A stretch of 64,000 nucleotides of DNA from Streptomyces fuscichromogenes (GCF_014645815.1 NZ_BMML01000002.1:263924-327923), one strand, 5' to 3'; shown: positions 26,799 to 35,612, counted from the stretch's first letter. Notes: generated by a model from the letters alone, not told the origin. A program made the numbers and translations.

Positions 26799-27970
26799 GG
26801 CGTACTGGCTCCCTGGGATGTGGTGGCGAGTGCGGCCGCGTAGACGTCCATGAGCTGGGCGGCGCTGCGGGTGATGCTGTAGTGGCGGGCGGCGTCCGGT
26901 GCGCTGCGCGGGCCGGGTCCGGCGGCGCGGGCGGCGGCCAGCGCCCCGGCGTAGGCGTCGGCGCCGCCCGCGACGCGGCGGGCGCCCGGGGCGGCGGCGG
27001 ACGGCAGGTCCTCGACGGCCGGGCAGGAGCTGTAGAGCACGGGCAGCCCGGCGGCCAGCGCCTCGACGACCGCGAGCCCGAACGCCTCCTCGGCGGAGGG
27101 CGAGGCGAACACGTCCATGGCGGCGGTGAGGTCGGGCAGGTCGGGGTCCTGGGCGAGGCCGGGGTCCTGGGCGGCGCCGGGGTGTGGCGCGCCGTCGCAG
27201 ACGTAGGGCCGCTCGCCGGCGAACAGCACCCGGCCGGCCACCCCGGCGTCCCGGGCCGCGCGCCGCAGGGCGTCCTCCTCGGGGCCGCCGCCCACCAGCA
27301 ACAGCCTGCAGTCGGCGGGGAGCTGGGCCAGCGCCCCGATCAGGACGTCGAACCGCTTGCCGGGCGCGAGCCGCCCGACGGCACCGACGAGCCAGGCGTC
27401 CCGCGGGATGCCGAGCCGGTCGCGGACCCGCTGCCGCCGGGCCGGGTCGAAGCGGAACCGCTCCAGGTCGATGCCGTTGGGGACGACCTCGATCCGCGGC
27501 CCCGGCACCCCCCACCGGCGCAGCCGCTCGGCGACGGTCGGCGAGACGGCCACCGTGGCCCGCCCGAGCCGCTCACCCGCCAGGTACAGCGCCCGCACCC
27601 CGGCGGTCAGCGCCCGCCCCTCCAGCTGTGAGTCGCCGAGCGAGTGCTCGGTGGCGACGACGGCCCGCACGCCCGCGAGGCGCGCGGCGATCCGGCCGTA
27701 GAGACAGGCCCGGTACAGGTGGGTGTGGACGAGGTCGTAGCGGCCCCGGCGGATCAGCCGGACCAGTCGGGGCAGCGCGGACAGGTCCCGGTTCCCGGTC
27801 ATCCCGAGGTGGACCACCCGCACCCCGTCCGCGGCCAGTCCGCGCGCCACCGGTCCCGGATTGGTGAGCGTGACGACGTCGCAGGAGACCGGCAGGTGCC
27901 GCAGCAGCAGCCGCAGCTGCTGCTCCGCACCGCCGACCCCGAGCCCCGTGATGACGTGCAGTGCCTTCAT
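26795..27970 (-). CDS. Family 4 glycosyltransferase, EPS operon
   Basis: The 391-residue protein is a GT-B enzyme: N-terminal acceptor half with GLGVGGAEQQLRLLLRHLP, middle motif VVPNGIDLERFRFDP, and donor half with GAVGRLAPGKRFDVLIGAL and the EX7E-type segment SPSAEEAFGLAVVEALAAGLPVL. It transfers a sugar from a nucleotide donor to the lipid-linked EPS repeat unit at the inner membrane face; sugar type unknown. It starts directly after the deacetylase stop (TGAATG). A short loop around residue 250 is Gly/Pro/Asp-rich (AAQDPGLAQDPDLPDL) and reflects a small DNA repeat. Confidence 0.88.
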   Translation of the reverse strand: MKALHVITGLGVGGAEQQLRLLLRHLPVSCDVVTLTNPGPVARGLAADGVRVVHLGMTGNRDLSALPRLVRLIRRGRYDLVHTHLYRACLYGRIAARLAGVRAVVATEHSLGDSQLEGRALTAGVRALYLAGERLGRATVAVSPTVAERLRRWGVPGPRIEVVPNGIDLERFRFDPARRQRVRDRLGIPRDAWLVGAVGRLAPGKRFDVLIGALAQLPADCRLLLVGGGPEEDALRRAARDAGVAGRVLFAGERPYVCDGAPHPGAAQDPGLAQDPDLPDLTAAMDVFASPSAEEAFGLAVVEALAAGLPVLYSSCPAVEDLPSAAAPGARRVAGGADAYAGALAAARAAGPGPRSAPDAARHYSITRSAAQLMDVYAAALATTSQGASTP

Positions 27971-28762
27971 TCACAGCCCCTCGACGGGACGGCGGCGCAG
28001 CCGGTGCAGCCGGTACTTCAGGAAGAGCCGCACGGCGTTGTCGTTCTGCCCGATGTGCACCCGGGGCAGGGCGTGCGGCCCGTTCAGCGGACCGGGGTCG
28101 ATGGCGCAGGCATAGCCGTACCCGGCGTCCCGTACGGCGTCGACGGCACGCCGGTCGACGGTGCCGTAGGGGTAGCAGAAACCGTCGACGGGTGCCTGGA
28201 GCAGTTCCTCCAGCCTCGCCCGGCTGTCGGCGGTCTCCGCCCGCAGGGTCTGCGGGTCGGCCTTCGTCAGGTCGACGTGGGTGAGCCCGTGCGAACCGAT
28301 CTCCACCCCGCCCCTGGCCGCCCGCCGGATCCCGTCGGCGGTGAGCAGCGGCCTGCGCGGGCCCAGCGGGTCCCAGGCGTTGTCGCCGCCGAGCCGTCCG
28401 GGCAGTACGAACAGGGTGGCGCCGCAGCCCCAGCGGTCGAGGACGGGCAGCGCGTGGTCGAGGAAGTCGGCGTACCCGTCGTCGAAGGTCAGCCCCACCA
28501 GCCGGCGCCCCTCGCCGCGGGACCGGGCGGCGAGCAGTTCGGCCACCGACACCCCGCGCAGTCCCCGCCGGCGCAGCCAGCCCAGCTGTTTCTCCAGGCG
28601 CTCGGGGGTGACGGTGATGCGGTACGGATCGTCGGAACAGTCGCCCACCGAGTGGTACATGGCGACCCAGGGGACTGGGCCGGTGGCGTGTCCGGCCTTC
28701 GCGGCGGACTCGGTGGCCTCGGTGGCCTCGGTGGACTCAGCGGACTCAATGGAAGACGGCAT
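27971..28762 (-). CDS. Polysaccharide deacetylase (NodB/CE4 family), EPS operon
   Basis: The 263-residue protein has the CE4 motifs: LTFDDGYADF (D94, D95) and HGLTHVDL, with metal-binding histidines. CE4 enzymes remove acetyl groups from N-acetyl sugars or xylan. It has no signal peptide; residues 6-20 are an ES-TEATEATES repeat encoded by a 9-bp tandem DNA repeat. The first 17 bp overlap the 3' end of the flippase gene. The role is likely to tailor the polymer or a lipid-linked intermediate. Confidence 0.85.
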   Translation of the reverse strand: MPSSIESAESTEATEATESAAKAGHATGPVPWVAMYHSVGDCSDDPYRITVTPERLEKQLGWLRRRGLRGVSVAELLAARSRGEGRRLVGLTFDDGYADFLDHALPVLDRWGCGATLFVLPGRLGGDNAWDPLGPRRPLLTADGIRRAARGGVEIGSHGLTHVDLTKADPQTLRAETADSRARLEELLQAPVDGFCYPYGTVDRRAVDAVRDAGYGYACAIDPGPLNGPHALPRVHIGQNDNAVRLFLKYRLHRLRRRPVEGL

Positions 28763-30464
28763 GCGCGAGCCTTCGGGTGGCGGTGGCTACGGAACGGAGT
28801 GCGGGAGCGAAACCCTGGGCGTCCAGGGCCCAGCCGAGCAGGACGAAGACGACGGTGACGGCGGTGGCGCCGGCGGCCAGACCGGTGAACGGGTCCGCCG
28901 GGCGCGCGGCGACGAAGATCCCCACGGCGGCCGCGGCCACGGCCGCCCGCACCGGACGGCTCAGCTCGGCCAGCACCCGCCGGGTCCGGATCGGTACGCT
29001 GCGCGGGCCCATGCCGGCCAGCAGGAGCAGGGCGGTGGCGGTGATGCCGGTGGCGTTGGCGGCGGCGATCCCGGTGACGCCGTACCGGCCCACGGTCAGG
29101 GCGCCGATCCAGGAGGTCACCACGATCCCGGCGGCCATGGCGCCCACCGGGTACCAGGTGGCGCGGCCCGCCGAGAAGTAGGAGCGGACCAGCACCCCGA
29201 CCAGGGTCTGCCCGAGCAGCCCGAGCGCGTAGATCCGCATCACCCCGGCCGTGGCGGCGGTGTCCGCGGCGGTGAACGCGCCGCGCTGGAAGAGCAGCAG
29301 GATGAGCTGCGGCGCACAGGCCACCACCACGGCGGTGCCGAGCAGCACCACGCTCGCGGCCACCGAGAGGTCCCGCTCCACCCGGTTCCGGGCCCGCTCG
29401 GTGTCGCCCTCGGCCAGCGCCCGGGCCACCACCGGGAAGGTGACCGTGCACAGCATCATCGACATCGTCATCGGGATCTGCGCGACCTTCTGCGCGTAGT
29501 TCAGGTGCGAGATGGCCCCGGAGTGCAGGTGCGAGGCGAGGAACCGCTCGATCAGCACCTGCGACTGCCGGCACAGCGCGAAGAGCAGCACGGTGGCCAT
29601 CAGCGTGACGTTCAGGGGCCGTTCCCCGGCGACGGCCGCGGTGCTCTTCCCGGTCCTCGGCCTGTGCCGCAACCGCCGCAGCAGCGAGGGAAGTTGTACG
29701 ACGACCATCAGGGCGCCCCCGGCCGCGACCCCGAACGCGGCCGACCGCACGCCCCAGTGGCCGCCGAGCGTGAACATCGCCGCGATGATGCCGGCGTTGT
29801 AGGCGACGTAGATCGCGGCCGGCGCGAGGAAGCTCCGGTGCGCGCGCAGGGCGGCGCTGCAGTAGCCGGCCAGCCCGAAGGTCAGCACGCAGGTGGCGGT
29901 GAGCCGGGTGCAGCCGACGGCGAGCCCGGGGTCCCGGAGCCCGGGTGCGAGCACCTCGACGAGCTGCGGGGCCCCGCCGACCAGCAGGGCGCCGACGGCG
30001 GCGAAGGCGAGGGCCAGCCTGGGCAGCGTCCCGGCGACGAGGGCCCGGACGGGGTCGCCGGGCGCCCCCTGCGCCCTGCGGGCGAGGGCCATGCTGAAGG
30101 CGGGGATGAGAGCGAAGGCCAGCCCGTCCTCGATGAGCAGCGTCGCGGCGAACTCGGGAACGGTCCAGGCGACGAGGAACGCGTCGGTGTCCCGCCCGGC
30201 CCCGAAGAGCCGCGCGAGGGACTGGTCGCGGACCAGCCCGAGCAACGACCCGAGCACGGAGAGGACGGCGGTGACGAGGGCGGCCCTGGCGAGAAAACCG
30301 CGCGTGGGGCCGGCGCTCTCAGCGCCGGCGCCGACACCTTCCTTCCTGGGGGCGCGGGGCTGTGACATGTGCGGCTCCGCCGCGTGGGCGCGACCAGCCA
30401 CATCGGACCCGCAGTCGACATCCGACCCTTCCACTCCCGGCATCCGAGAAGGCGTCACCGTCAT
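28746..30464 (-). CDS. MurJ/Wzx-like lipid-linked oligosaccharide flippase, EPS operon
   Basis: A 572-residue MOP-superfamily protein with about 14 membrane segments; the MurJ-type sequences LLGLVRDQSLARLFGAGRDTDAFLVAW and IPAFSMALARR are clear. Within this operon it most likely flips the EPS repeat unit (Wzx role), not lipid II. ATG 30464 overlaps the polymerase stop (ATGA). The first 50 or so residues are unusual: codons at about 30349-30425 lie in a dispersed repeat (GGGGCGCGGGGCTGTGACATG type), so an extra, repeat-derived cytoplasmic leader precedes the first membrane segment. A downstream ATG at 30368 (MSQPRAPRKE) could be an alternative start. Confidence 0.85.
   Translation of the reverse strand: MTVTPSRMPGVEGSDVDCGSDVAGRAHAAEPHMSQPRAPRKEGVGAGAESAGPTRGFLARAALVTAVLSVLGSLLGLVRDQSLARLFGAGRDTDAFLVAWTVPEFAATLLIEDGLAFALIPAFSMALARRAQGAPGDPVRALVAGTLPRLALAFAAVGALLVGGAPQLVEVLAPGLRDPGLAVGCTRLTATCVLTFGLAGYCSAALRAHRSFLAPAAIYVAYNAGIIAAMFTLGGHWGVRSAAFGVAAGGALMVVVQLPSLLRRLRHRPRTGKSTAAVAGERPLNVTLMATVLLFALCRQSQVLIERFLASHLHSGAISHLNYAQKVAQIPMTMSMMLCTVTFPVVARALAEGDTERARNRVERDLSVAASVVLLGTAVVVACAPQLILLLFQRGAFTAADTAATAGVMRIYALGLLGQTLVGVLVRSYFSAGRATWYPVGAMAAGIVVTSWIGALTVGRYGVTGIAAANATGITATALLLLAGMGPRSVPIRTRRVLAELSRPVRAAVAAAAVGIFVAARPADPFTGLAAGATAVTVVFVLLGWALDAQGFAPALRSVATATRRLAHAVFH
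30349..30425 (-). repeat. Dispersed Streptomyces repeat inside the flippase coding region
   Basis: The plus strand reads GGGGCGCGGGGCTGTGACATG, then GCGGCTCCGCCGCGTGGGCG and CGACCAGCCACATCGGACCC. I recognise this as a recurrent intergenic element of Streptomyces genomes. Here it lies within the 5' end of an open gene. Confidence 0.65.
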
Positions 30465-31771
30465 AGCGCCGCGGCTTCCTCGGCACGCTCCGCCCCCACC
30501 AGCGCCCACCAGGCCACCACCCCGAACACCACCGCCGTGAGCACGGTCGACGGCCCCCCGATGTCGCCGTACGCGAAGTCGACCAGCTGCCAGACCAGCA
30601 GCCCGCACCCCACCAGCGCGCAGTCGAGGCCGTCACCGCCCCGCACCCGCCACAGCCCCCGCAGCCCGCACGCCAGCAGCGCCAGCCAGCTGCCCGCCAG
30701 CGCCAGCAGCCCGAGCAGCCCCTGCTCGCTGAGCACCAGCAGATACATGTCGTGCGGCGACAGCAGCGGCTGTTTCCGGTACGCGGCCCCCGCCCCCTCC
30801 GTGTCGCTCCCGGACGACAGCGCCAGCGAGGCGTGCCCGTCCCGGTACGCCGGGAAGTTCTTCAGGCCGACGCCGGTCACCGGGTGCTCCCGCCACATCC
30901 CGGTCGCCGCCGCCCACAGCGTGTACCGGTCGACCACCGACTGGTCCGGCGCGTCCGTGACCTGCCCGATGCTGCTGATCCGCTCCTGGAGCATCGCCGT
31001 ACCGACCCCGAAGCCGCCCACCAGCACCACACCGGCCGCGACCGCGACCGCCGCCACCTTCAGCGCCCGCCGCAGGCCGGCCAGGGCGAGCTGCACCCCG
31101 CAGGTCAGCACGGTCGCGATCCAGGCGCCCCGGCTGAAGGACAGGGCCAGCGGCAGCAGCAGCCCGAGCGCGCAGGCGCCCGCCGCGATCCGCTGCCGTA
31201 CCGGCGCCCGTCCGAGCGCCAGACCGAGCGCGCAGACCAGGCCGAACGACACGACGGTGGCCATCCCCATCACGTCCTGCGGCCCGAAGGTGCCGACCGC
31301 GCGGATCTCCTGGCCCTGGTAGGACGCCCCGGTCCCGGTGAGGTACTGGTGCACCCCGACCGCGCCCTGCCAGCCCGCCAGCCCCACGAACGACCAGGCC
31401 AGCAGCCGGAGGTCGGCGCGGTCCCGGACCAGCAGCACGACGGCGGCGGGGACCAGGACGAACACCTGGAGGTAGCGGCCGAGGCCGGTCAGTCCGGCGC
31501 CCGGCGAGGCCGCGCCCATCGCGGCGACGGCCAGCCCCACGACCGGTGTGCCGAGCACCGTCACGGCGGTCGCGGACAGCGGGCGCCGCCGTTCCCGCAG
31601 GGTGCGCACCGCGGCGTACAGCACCACAAGGGCGGACACCGCGTCGGCGGGCCCCGCGCCGCCCTCCGCGCCGCCCGGGGCGAGCGGCAGCGCGAGGACC
31701 GCGAGCACGGCGACCGCGGCCAGCACCGGCGGCAGCCGCAGCGGCCCGGCCGGCGAGAGTGCGAAGCTCAT
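30461..31771 (-). CDS. O-antigen ligase/polymerase-like protein (Wzy role), EPS operon
   Basis: The 436-residue protein has about 10-12 membrane segments and a large external loop with EHPVTGVGLKNFPAYRDGH and PLLSPHDMYLLVLSEQGLLGL, the signature region of the Wzy_C / O-antigen ligase family. It should join flipped repeat units into polymer. ATG 31771 has GGGGAG upstream and lies next to the sugar transferase stop; its own stop overlaps the flippase start. Confidence 0.85.
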   Translation of the reverse strand: MSFALSPAGPLRLPPVLAAVAVLAVLALPLAPGGAEGGAGPADAVSALVVLYAAVRTLRERRRPLSATAVTVLGTPVVGLAVAAMGAASPGAGLTGLGRYLQVFVLVPAAVVLLVRDRADLRLLAWSFVGLAGWQGAVGVHQYLTGTGASYQGQEIRAVGTFGPQDVMGMATVVSFGLVCALGLALGRAPVRQRIAAGACALGLLLPLALSFSRGAWIATVLTCGVQLALAGLRRALKVAAVAVAAGVVLVGGFGVGTAMLQERISSIGQVTDAPDQSVVDRYTLWAAATGMWREHPVTGVGLKNFPAYRDGHASLALSSGSDTEGAGAAYRKQPLLSPHDMYLLVLSEQGLLGLLALAGSWLALLACGLRGLWRVRGGDGLDCALVGCGLLVWQLVDFAYGDIGGPSTVLTAVVFGVVAWWALVGAERAEEAAAL

Positions 31772-31773
31772 TC

Positions 31774-33195
31774 TCAGCTCCCCGTCGGGCGCACGAGCGC
31801 GGCCGCGGTGCGCAGCAGGATGCAGACGTCCTGCCACAGCGACCAGTTGTCGATGTAGGCGTTGTCGAAGCGGGCCCGGTCCTCGATGGAGGTGTCGCCG
31901 CGCAACCCGTTGACCTGGGCGAGGCCGGTGATACCGGTCCGCATCCGGTGGCGGGCCGCGTAGCCCGGGTAGCTCTGGCTGAACTGGCCGACGAAGTAAG
32001 GCCGTTCGGGGCGCGGGCCGACCAGGCTCATGTCGCCCCAGAGCACGTTCCACAGCTGCAGCAGCTCGTCCAGCGAGGTCTGGCGCAGGAAGCGGCAGAA
32101 GCGGCTCATCTCGACCTCGCCGGCCACGCTCCACCGGGTGGCGGCCTCGTGCGCGTCGACCGGGCGGTGGGTGCGCAGCTTCAGCAGGGTGAAGGGGCGG
32201 CCGTCCTTGCCGATCCGCTCCTGCCGGAAGACGACCCCGGGTCCGTCGGTGATCCGCAGCACCGCCGCGCACACCAGCAGCAGCGGGCCGGCCAGCACCA
32301 GCGTCGCCCCGGAGACCGCGATGTCCAGGATCCGCTTGCCGATGCTGCCGCGCCGCCGCGAGCCCATCTCCAGCCGGCGGCAGGAGAACCCGGCGAGCTG
32401 GTCGCGCATCTCGTACGCCGGTGAGTCCGCGTCGACCTCCCACACCACGCAGCCCGACTCGGCCAACGCCCGCAGCAGCGGGCCCTGTTCGGTGCGGACG
32501 GCGGGGTGGACGGTGAGGACGGCCCGGACCCCGTTCTGGATGAGGGCCCGCTCGACCTCCTCGCCGGTGGTCAGCACGGGCAGGCCCGCGGGCCCCTCGG
32601 GGTGTTCGGCGACGACGCCGACCGGGCGCACCCCGCAGTCCGGGTGGCGCAGCACGGCGGCCGCGACCCGCTGGGCGGTGGCGGCCGGGCCGATGACCAG
32701 GGCGGCACGCGGCCGGCGCAGCAGGGCGCGGCGGCGCCGCCAGTGCACCAGCCCGCGGCCGGCGACGGCCGTCGCCGCGTGCAGGGCGAAGCCCAGCAGC
32801 AGGACCCGGGCGGACAGCGCCCGGTCCGGGTGCCAGGCGGCGAGGGCCGCGGCCAGGCCCAGCCAGACGACGGCGATCCGGCCGCAGACGACGGGGAGTT
32901 CGTCCAGGATCCCGGTCATCCGCCGGATGGTCCGCGGGCGCAGCAGTACCGCGCCGGCCGCCAGCAGACCGACCAGGACGGGCCGCCGGACGGCCTCGTC
33001 GAGCGCGGCCGCGCCGAGCAGCGCGGCGCACAGGTCGGCGGCGAGCAGCGGCACCGGGGAGGCGGGCCGCGCGGGCGGCCGCCGCAGCGGGAACCGGAAG
33101 CCGCCGGCGGTGCGCGGCGGCAGGACCGAGACAGGCGAGAGTCCGTGGTCCCGGGGCTGCGCGCCGGGGGAGGGGACGGTGCTTTCCGCGGTCAC
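31774..33195 (-). CDS. Initiating polyprenyl-phosphate sugar phosphotransferase, EPS operon
   Basis: The 473-residue protein has an N-terminal part with four to five membrane segments, a CoA-binding-like middle domain (about 165-260), and a C-terminal bacterial sugar transferase domain: GKRILDIAVSGATLVLAGP, FRQERIGKDGRPFTLLKLRT, SLDELLQLWNVLWGDMSLVGPRPERPYF and GITGLAQVNG. This is the WbaP/CpsE-type enzyme that loads the first sugar phosphate on undecaprenyl phosphate. The GTG at 33195 overlaps the preceding glycosyltransferase stop (GTGA). Confidence 0.9.
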   Translation of the reverse strand: MTAESTVPSPGAQPRDHGLSPVSVLPPRTAGGFRFPLRRPPARPASPVPLLAADLCAALLGAAALDEAVRRPVLVGLLAAGAVLLRPRTIRRMTGILDELPVVCGRIAVVWLGLAAALAAWHPDRALSARVLLLGFALHAATAVAGRGLVHWRRRRALLRRPRAALVIGPAATAQRVAAAVLRHPDCGVRPVGVVAEHPEGPAGLPVLTTGEEVERALIQNGVRAVLTVHPAVRTEQGPLLRALAESGCVVWEVDADSPAYEMRDQLAGFSCRRLEMGSRRRGSIGKRILDIAVSGATLVLAGPLLLVCAAVLRITDGPGVVFRQERIGKDGRPFTLLKLRTHRPVDAHEAATRWSVAGEVEMSRFCRFLRQTSLDELLQLWNVLWGDMSLVGPRPERPYFVGQFSQSYPGYAARHRMRTGITGLAQVNGLRGDTSIEDRARFDNAYIDNWSLWQDVCILLRTAAALVRPTGS

Positions 33196-34460
33196 GAGTG
33201 GATGGACTCCCTGCACTCGAAGGACACCAGCGGCCGCCCGCCGAGGAGTTCGCGGTACAGCTCCGCGACCGCCTCCGCCGAGCGCCGCACATCGTGCGTG
33301 GACAGGACGTGCCGGCGTCCCTGGCCGCCGAGCGACGCGCGCAGCTCCGGGTCGAGGAGCAGCGCGGCGACGGCCCCGGCCAGCGCGCCCGGCCGCCCCG
33401 GCGGGACCAGACAGTGCGCCGCGTGGCCGGGCGGCAGGCTCTCGCGGGCGCCGTCGACATCGGTGACCAGCACCGGGCGCCCGCAGGCCAGCGCCTCCAG
33501 CGGGGCCAGCGCCATGCCCTCCCAGCGGGACGGCAGCACCACCAGGTCGGCGGCCCGGTACCAGGGGCGGACATCCGCGACGGCGCCGGTGAACTCGACG
33601 GAACCGGGGGCGAGTCGGCGCAGCGCGTCCCGGTCGGGTCCGTCGCCGACCAGCACCAGCCGGGCGTCCGGCACCCGGCGCAGCACCTCGGGCCAGGCCC
33701 GCAGCAGCACGTCCTGGCCCTTCTGCCGGCACAGCCGCCCGACGCACACCACCAGGGGCGCTCCCCGGCCGGGGGCGCAGGGGGCGCTGGAGGCGCTGGG
33801 GCTGCTAGGGGCGCTGAGGGTTCCGAGGTCTCCGGGTGTTCCGTGCACTCCGGGTGTTCCGTGCACTCCGGGTACTCCGGGTACTCCGGGTACTCCGGGC
33901 GTTCCAGGTACTCCGGGTGCGAAGTGCGCGGTGTCGATGCCGTTCGGTACGACGGTGTAGCGGGCGCGGATGCCGGCGCGCACGCCGGTCGCACGCTCGG
34001 CCTCGCTGACGCACAGCACCCGGTGCGCCCAGCGCGCGCCCCACCGCTCCCACCGCAGCGCCAGCGCGGCGGTGGCGCCGCCGACCGCCTCGAAGGACCA
34101 GGCGTGCGGCTGGAACAGGGTCGGGACGCGCCCGCGTACGGCGAGCCGTCCGGCGAGGCCCGCCTTCGCGCTGTGCGCGTGCACCACTGCGGGCCGTACC
34201 TCGTCGAGCAGCCCGGTGAGGCGGCGCACCTCGGCCGGGAGACCGGCGCCCGGGGAGCGGTCCGCGTGCCACCCGCGCACCTCGGCGCCCAATCCCCGTG
34301 CGCGCTCGGCCAGTTCACCGCCGGGGCAGGCCACCGTGACCCGCATGCCGGCCGCGAGCTGAGCCTTCGTCAGGTCCAGGACGACCCGGGCCACACCGCC
34401 CTCGACGGGCTGAGCCAGGTGGAGGACCCGTGGCCGAGGGTCGGTTGCTGATGGCTGCAT
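33192..34460 (-). CDS. Family 4 glycosyltransferase with an internal collagen-like repeat, EPS operon
   Basis: A 422-residue GT-B glycosyltransferase and first gene of the EPS operon. N-terminal half: HLAQPVEGGVARVVLDL and HAHSAKAGLAGRLA. Donor half: VVCVGRLCRQKGQDVLLRAW, then PSRWEGMALAPLEALACGRPVL. Between them, after VPNGIDTAHFAP, residues 183-212 form ten Gly-X-Y triplets (GVP, GTP, GVH, GDL) followed by a Ser/Ala/Pro linker to about 234. The repeat sits in the hinge between the two Rossmann domains and is encoded by a 9-bp tandem repeat. ATG 34460 has no strong ribosome binding site. Confidence 0.87.
   Translation of the reverse strand: MQPSATDPRPRVLHLAQPVEGGVARVVLDLTKAQLAAGMRVTVACPGGELAERARGLGAEVRGWHADRSPGAGLPAEVRRLTGLLDEVRPAVVHAHSAKAGLAGRLAVRGRVPTLFQPHAWSFEAVGGATAALALRWERWGARWAHRVLCVSEAERATGVRAGIRARYTVVPNGIDTAHFAPGVPGTPGVPGVPGVPGVHGTPGVHGTPGDLGTLSAPSSPSASSAPCAPGRGAPLVVCVGRLCRQKGQDVLLRAWPEVLRRVPDARLVLVGDGPDRDALRRLAPGSVEFTGAVADVRPWYRAADLVVLPSRWEGMALAPLEALACGRPVLVTDVDGARESLPPGHAAHCLVPPGRPGALAGAVAALLLDPELRASLGGQGRRHVLSTHDVRRSAEAVAELYRELLGGRPLVSFECRESIHS
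33825..33914 (-). repeat. In-frame 9-bp minisatellite coding for Gly-X-Y triplets
   Basis: Units of the type GGTACTCC-G and GGTGTTCC-G repeat about ten times in the plus strand (GGGTACTCCGGGTACTCC and variants). All are multiples of 9 bp, so changes in copy number keep the glycosyltransferase in frame. Confidence 0.85.
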
Positions 34461-34517
34461 ACGCGGATTTCCTCGCTCGCGGGGGGCGCTCGGGACTGCG
34501 GGCCGGAATGCGCCGCA

Positions 34518-35612
34518 CTACGGCGCGTCCACAGCGGCGAAGAGCGCGCCCGCCCACGCCGCGTCGCGCTGGGAAACGAGCCGGAAGGTCAGCTGGTCAC
34601 CGCCCTGGACGAGAGCCGTACCTAGATCGAACACATCCGAGTCGTAGCCGAGCGTGTTGGCGTACGCGGGCTCACGCCGGGCGCGTACCGGGCCGGGTTC
34701 GTCGATCGTGGAGTTGAGTACGTCGTCGGCCGGGTCGGCGGAGTCATGGAGCGGGACGGGTGCGTGGCCGGCGGTGGTGTAGGTGAGCGAGTCGCCGGTA
34801 CCGCCCCGGTCGCCGTTGTAGGCCACCAGACCCACCTGACCTCCGGCGCCACGCGGGGCGTGTAGCCCGTTCAGCCGAACCTCGGCCGGCCGGTCCAGGG
34901 AGTCGAAGCCGTCGTGGAGGGAGAGCGTGCGCCGCGGTTGCGCCGGGTCCTCGTACGCCACGACCAGCGTCCAGCCGCCCCAGGCGCCGGACCGGGACCT
35001 GCCCATCGCCGTGTTCACCTGGCCGACCGTCCACATCCCCGGGCCGCTGGACCGGACCAGGGCGGTGACGTCCGCCGAGGCCTGGAAGGCGTCCGCGCCG
35101 CGGGCCACCCGGTGGCCCACCACGGTGTCCGCGAGCAACTCCTTGTAGGCGCCGCCGGGTTCGGCGATCAGCACCCGCCCGTTGTCCCGGGCCGGCTTCT
35201 GTTCGCCGGCCAGCAGGTTGCCGCCCCAGTACAGCCGCGCGTACGTCACCCGGGAGCCGGCCGGCAGCCGGAGTTCGGCGCGGGAGGAGTTGTAGGTGCC
35301 GGGGTCGTCGTCCACGTCGACGTAGAACATGTCGAAGTTCCCGTTCACCGCCGGGACTTGGCCCTCCCGGGCGGCCGCGCAGGGCGGCTCGGACGGGGCG
35401 GCGGCCGCGGTGCGGCAGCTGGTGGACGCGTTGGCCGCGCGGGCGAATCCGCCGTGCTGCACCGCGTGGTAGCGCTCGGCGAACGGGATGCGCGCGGACT
35501 CCGGGGCGGGCGGTGCGGTCGCCCGGGCGGTGCCCGGTGCCCAGATCGCGGCGAGGGCGAGCGCGCCGACCGACGCGCGACGCAGCAGCGGCGGGCCGAG
35601 GGGATTGCGCAT
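34518..35612 (-). CDS. Secreted DUF3344-family protein
   Basis: The 364-residue protein has a signal peptide (ALALAAIWAPGTARA) and then the DUF3344 sequence: FDMFYVDVDDDPGTYNSSRAELRLP, VTYARLYWGGNLLAG, GWTLVVAYEDP and a C-terminal LTFRLVSQRDAAWAGALFAAVDA. The family is a secreted beta-rich domain of unknown function, often in surface or adhesion contexts. ATG 35612 follows GAAAGGG at long spacing. It is on the same strand as the EPS operon, whose first start lies 58 bp downstream, so the operon may begin here or have its own promoter in that gap. Confidence 0.82.
   Translation of the reverse strand: MRNPLGPPLLRRASVGALALAAIWAPGTARATAPPAPESARIPFAERYHAVQHGGFARAANASTSCRTAAAAPSEPPCAAAREGQVPAVNGNFDMFYVDVDDDPGTYNSSRAELRLPAGSRVTYARLYWGGNLLAGEQKPARDNGRVLIAEPGGAYKELLADTVVGHRVARGADAFQASADVTALVRSSGPGMWTVGQVNTAMGRSRSGAWGGWTLVVAYEDPAQPRRTLSLHDGFDSLDRPAEVRLNGLHAPRGAGGQVGLVAYNGDRGGTGDSLTYTTAGHAPVPLHDSADPADDVLNSTIDEPGPVRARREPAYANTLGYDSDVFDLGTALVQGGDQLTFRLVSQRDAAWAGALFAAVDAP

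Noticed and set aside
25042..34460. Operon as an antibiotic biosynthesis cluster
   Set aside because: Gene set is that of Wzx/Wzy polysaccharide assembly; no PKS, NRPS or resistance gene is present.
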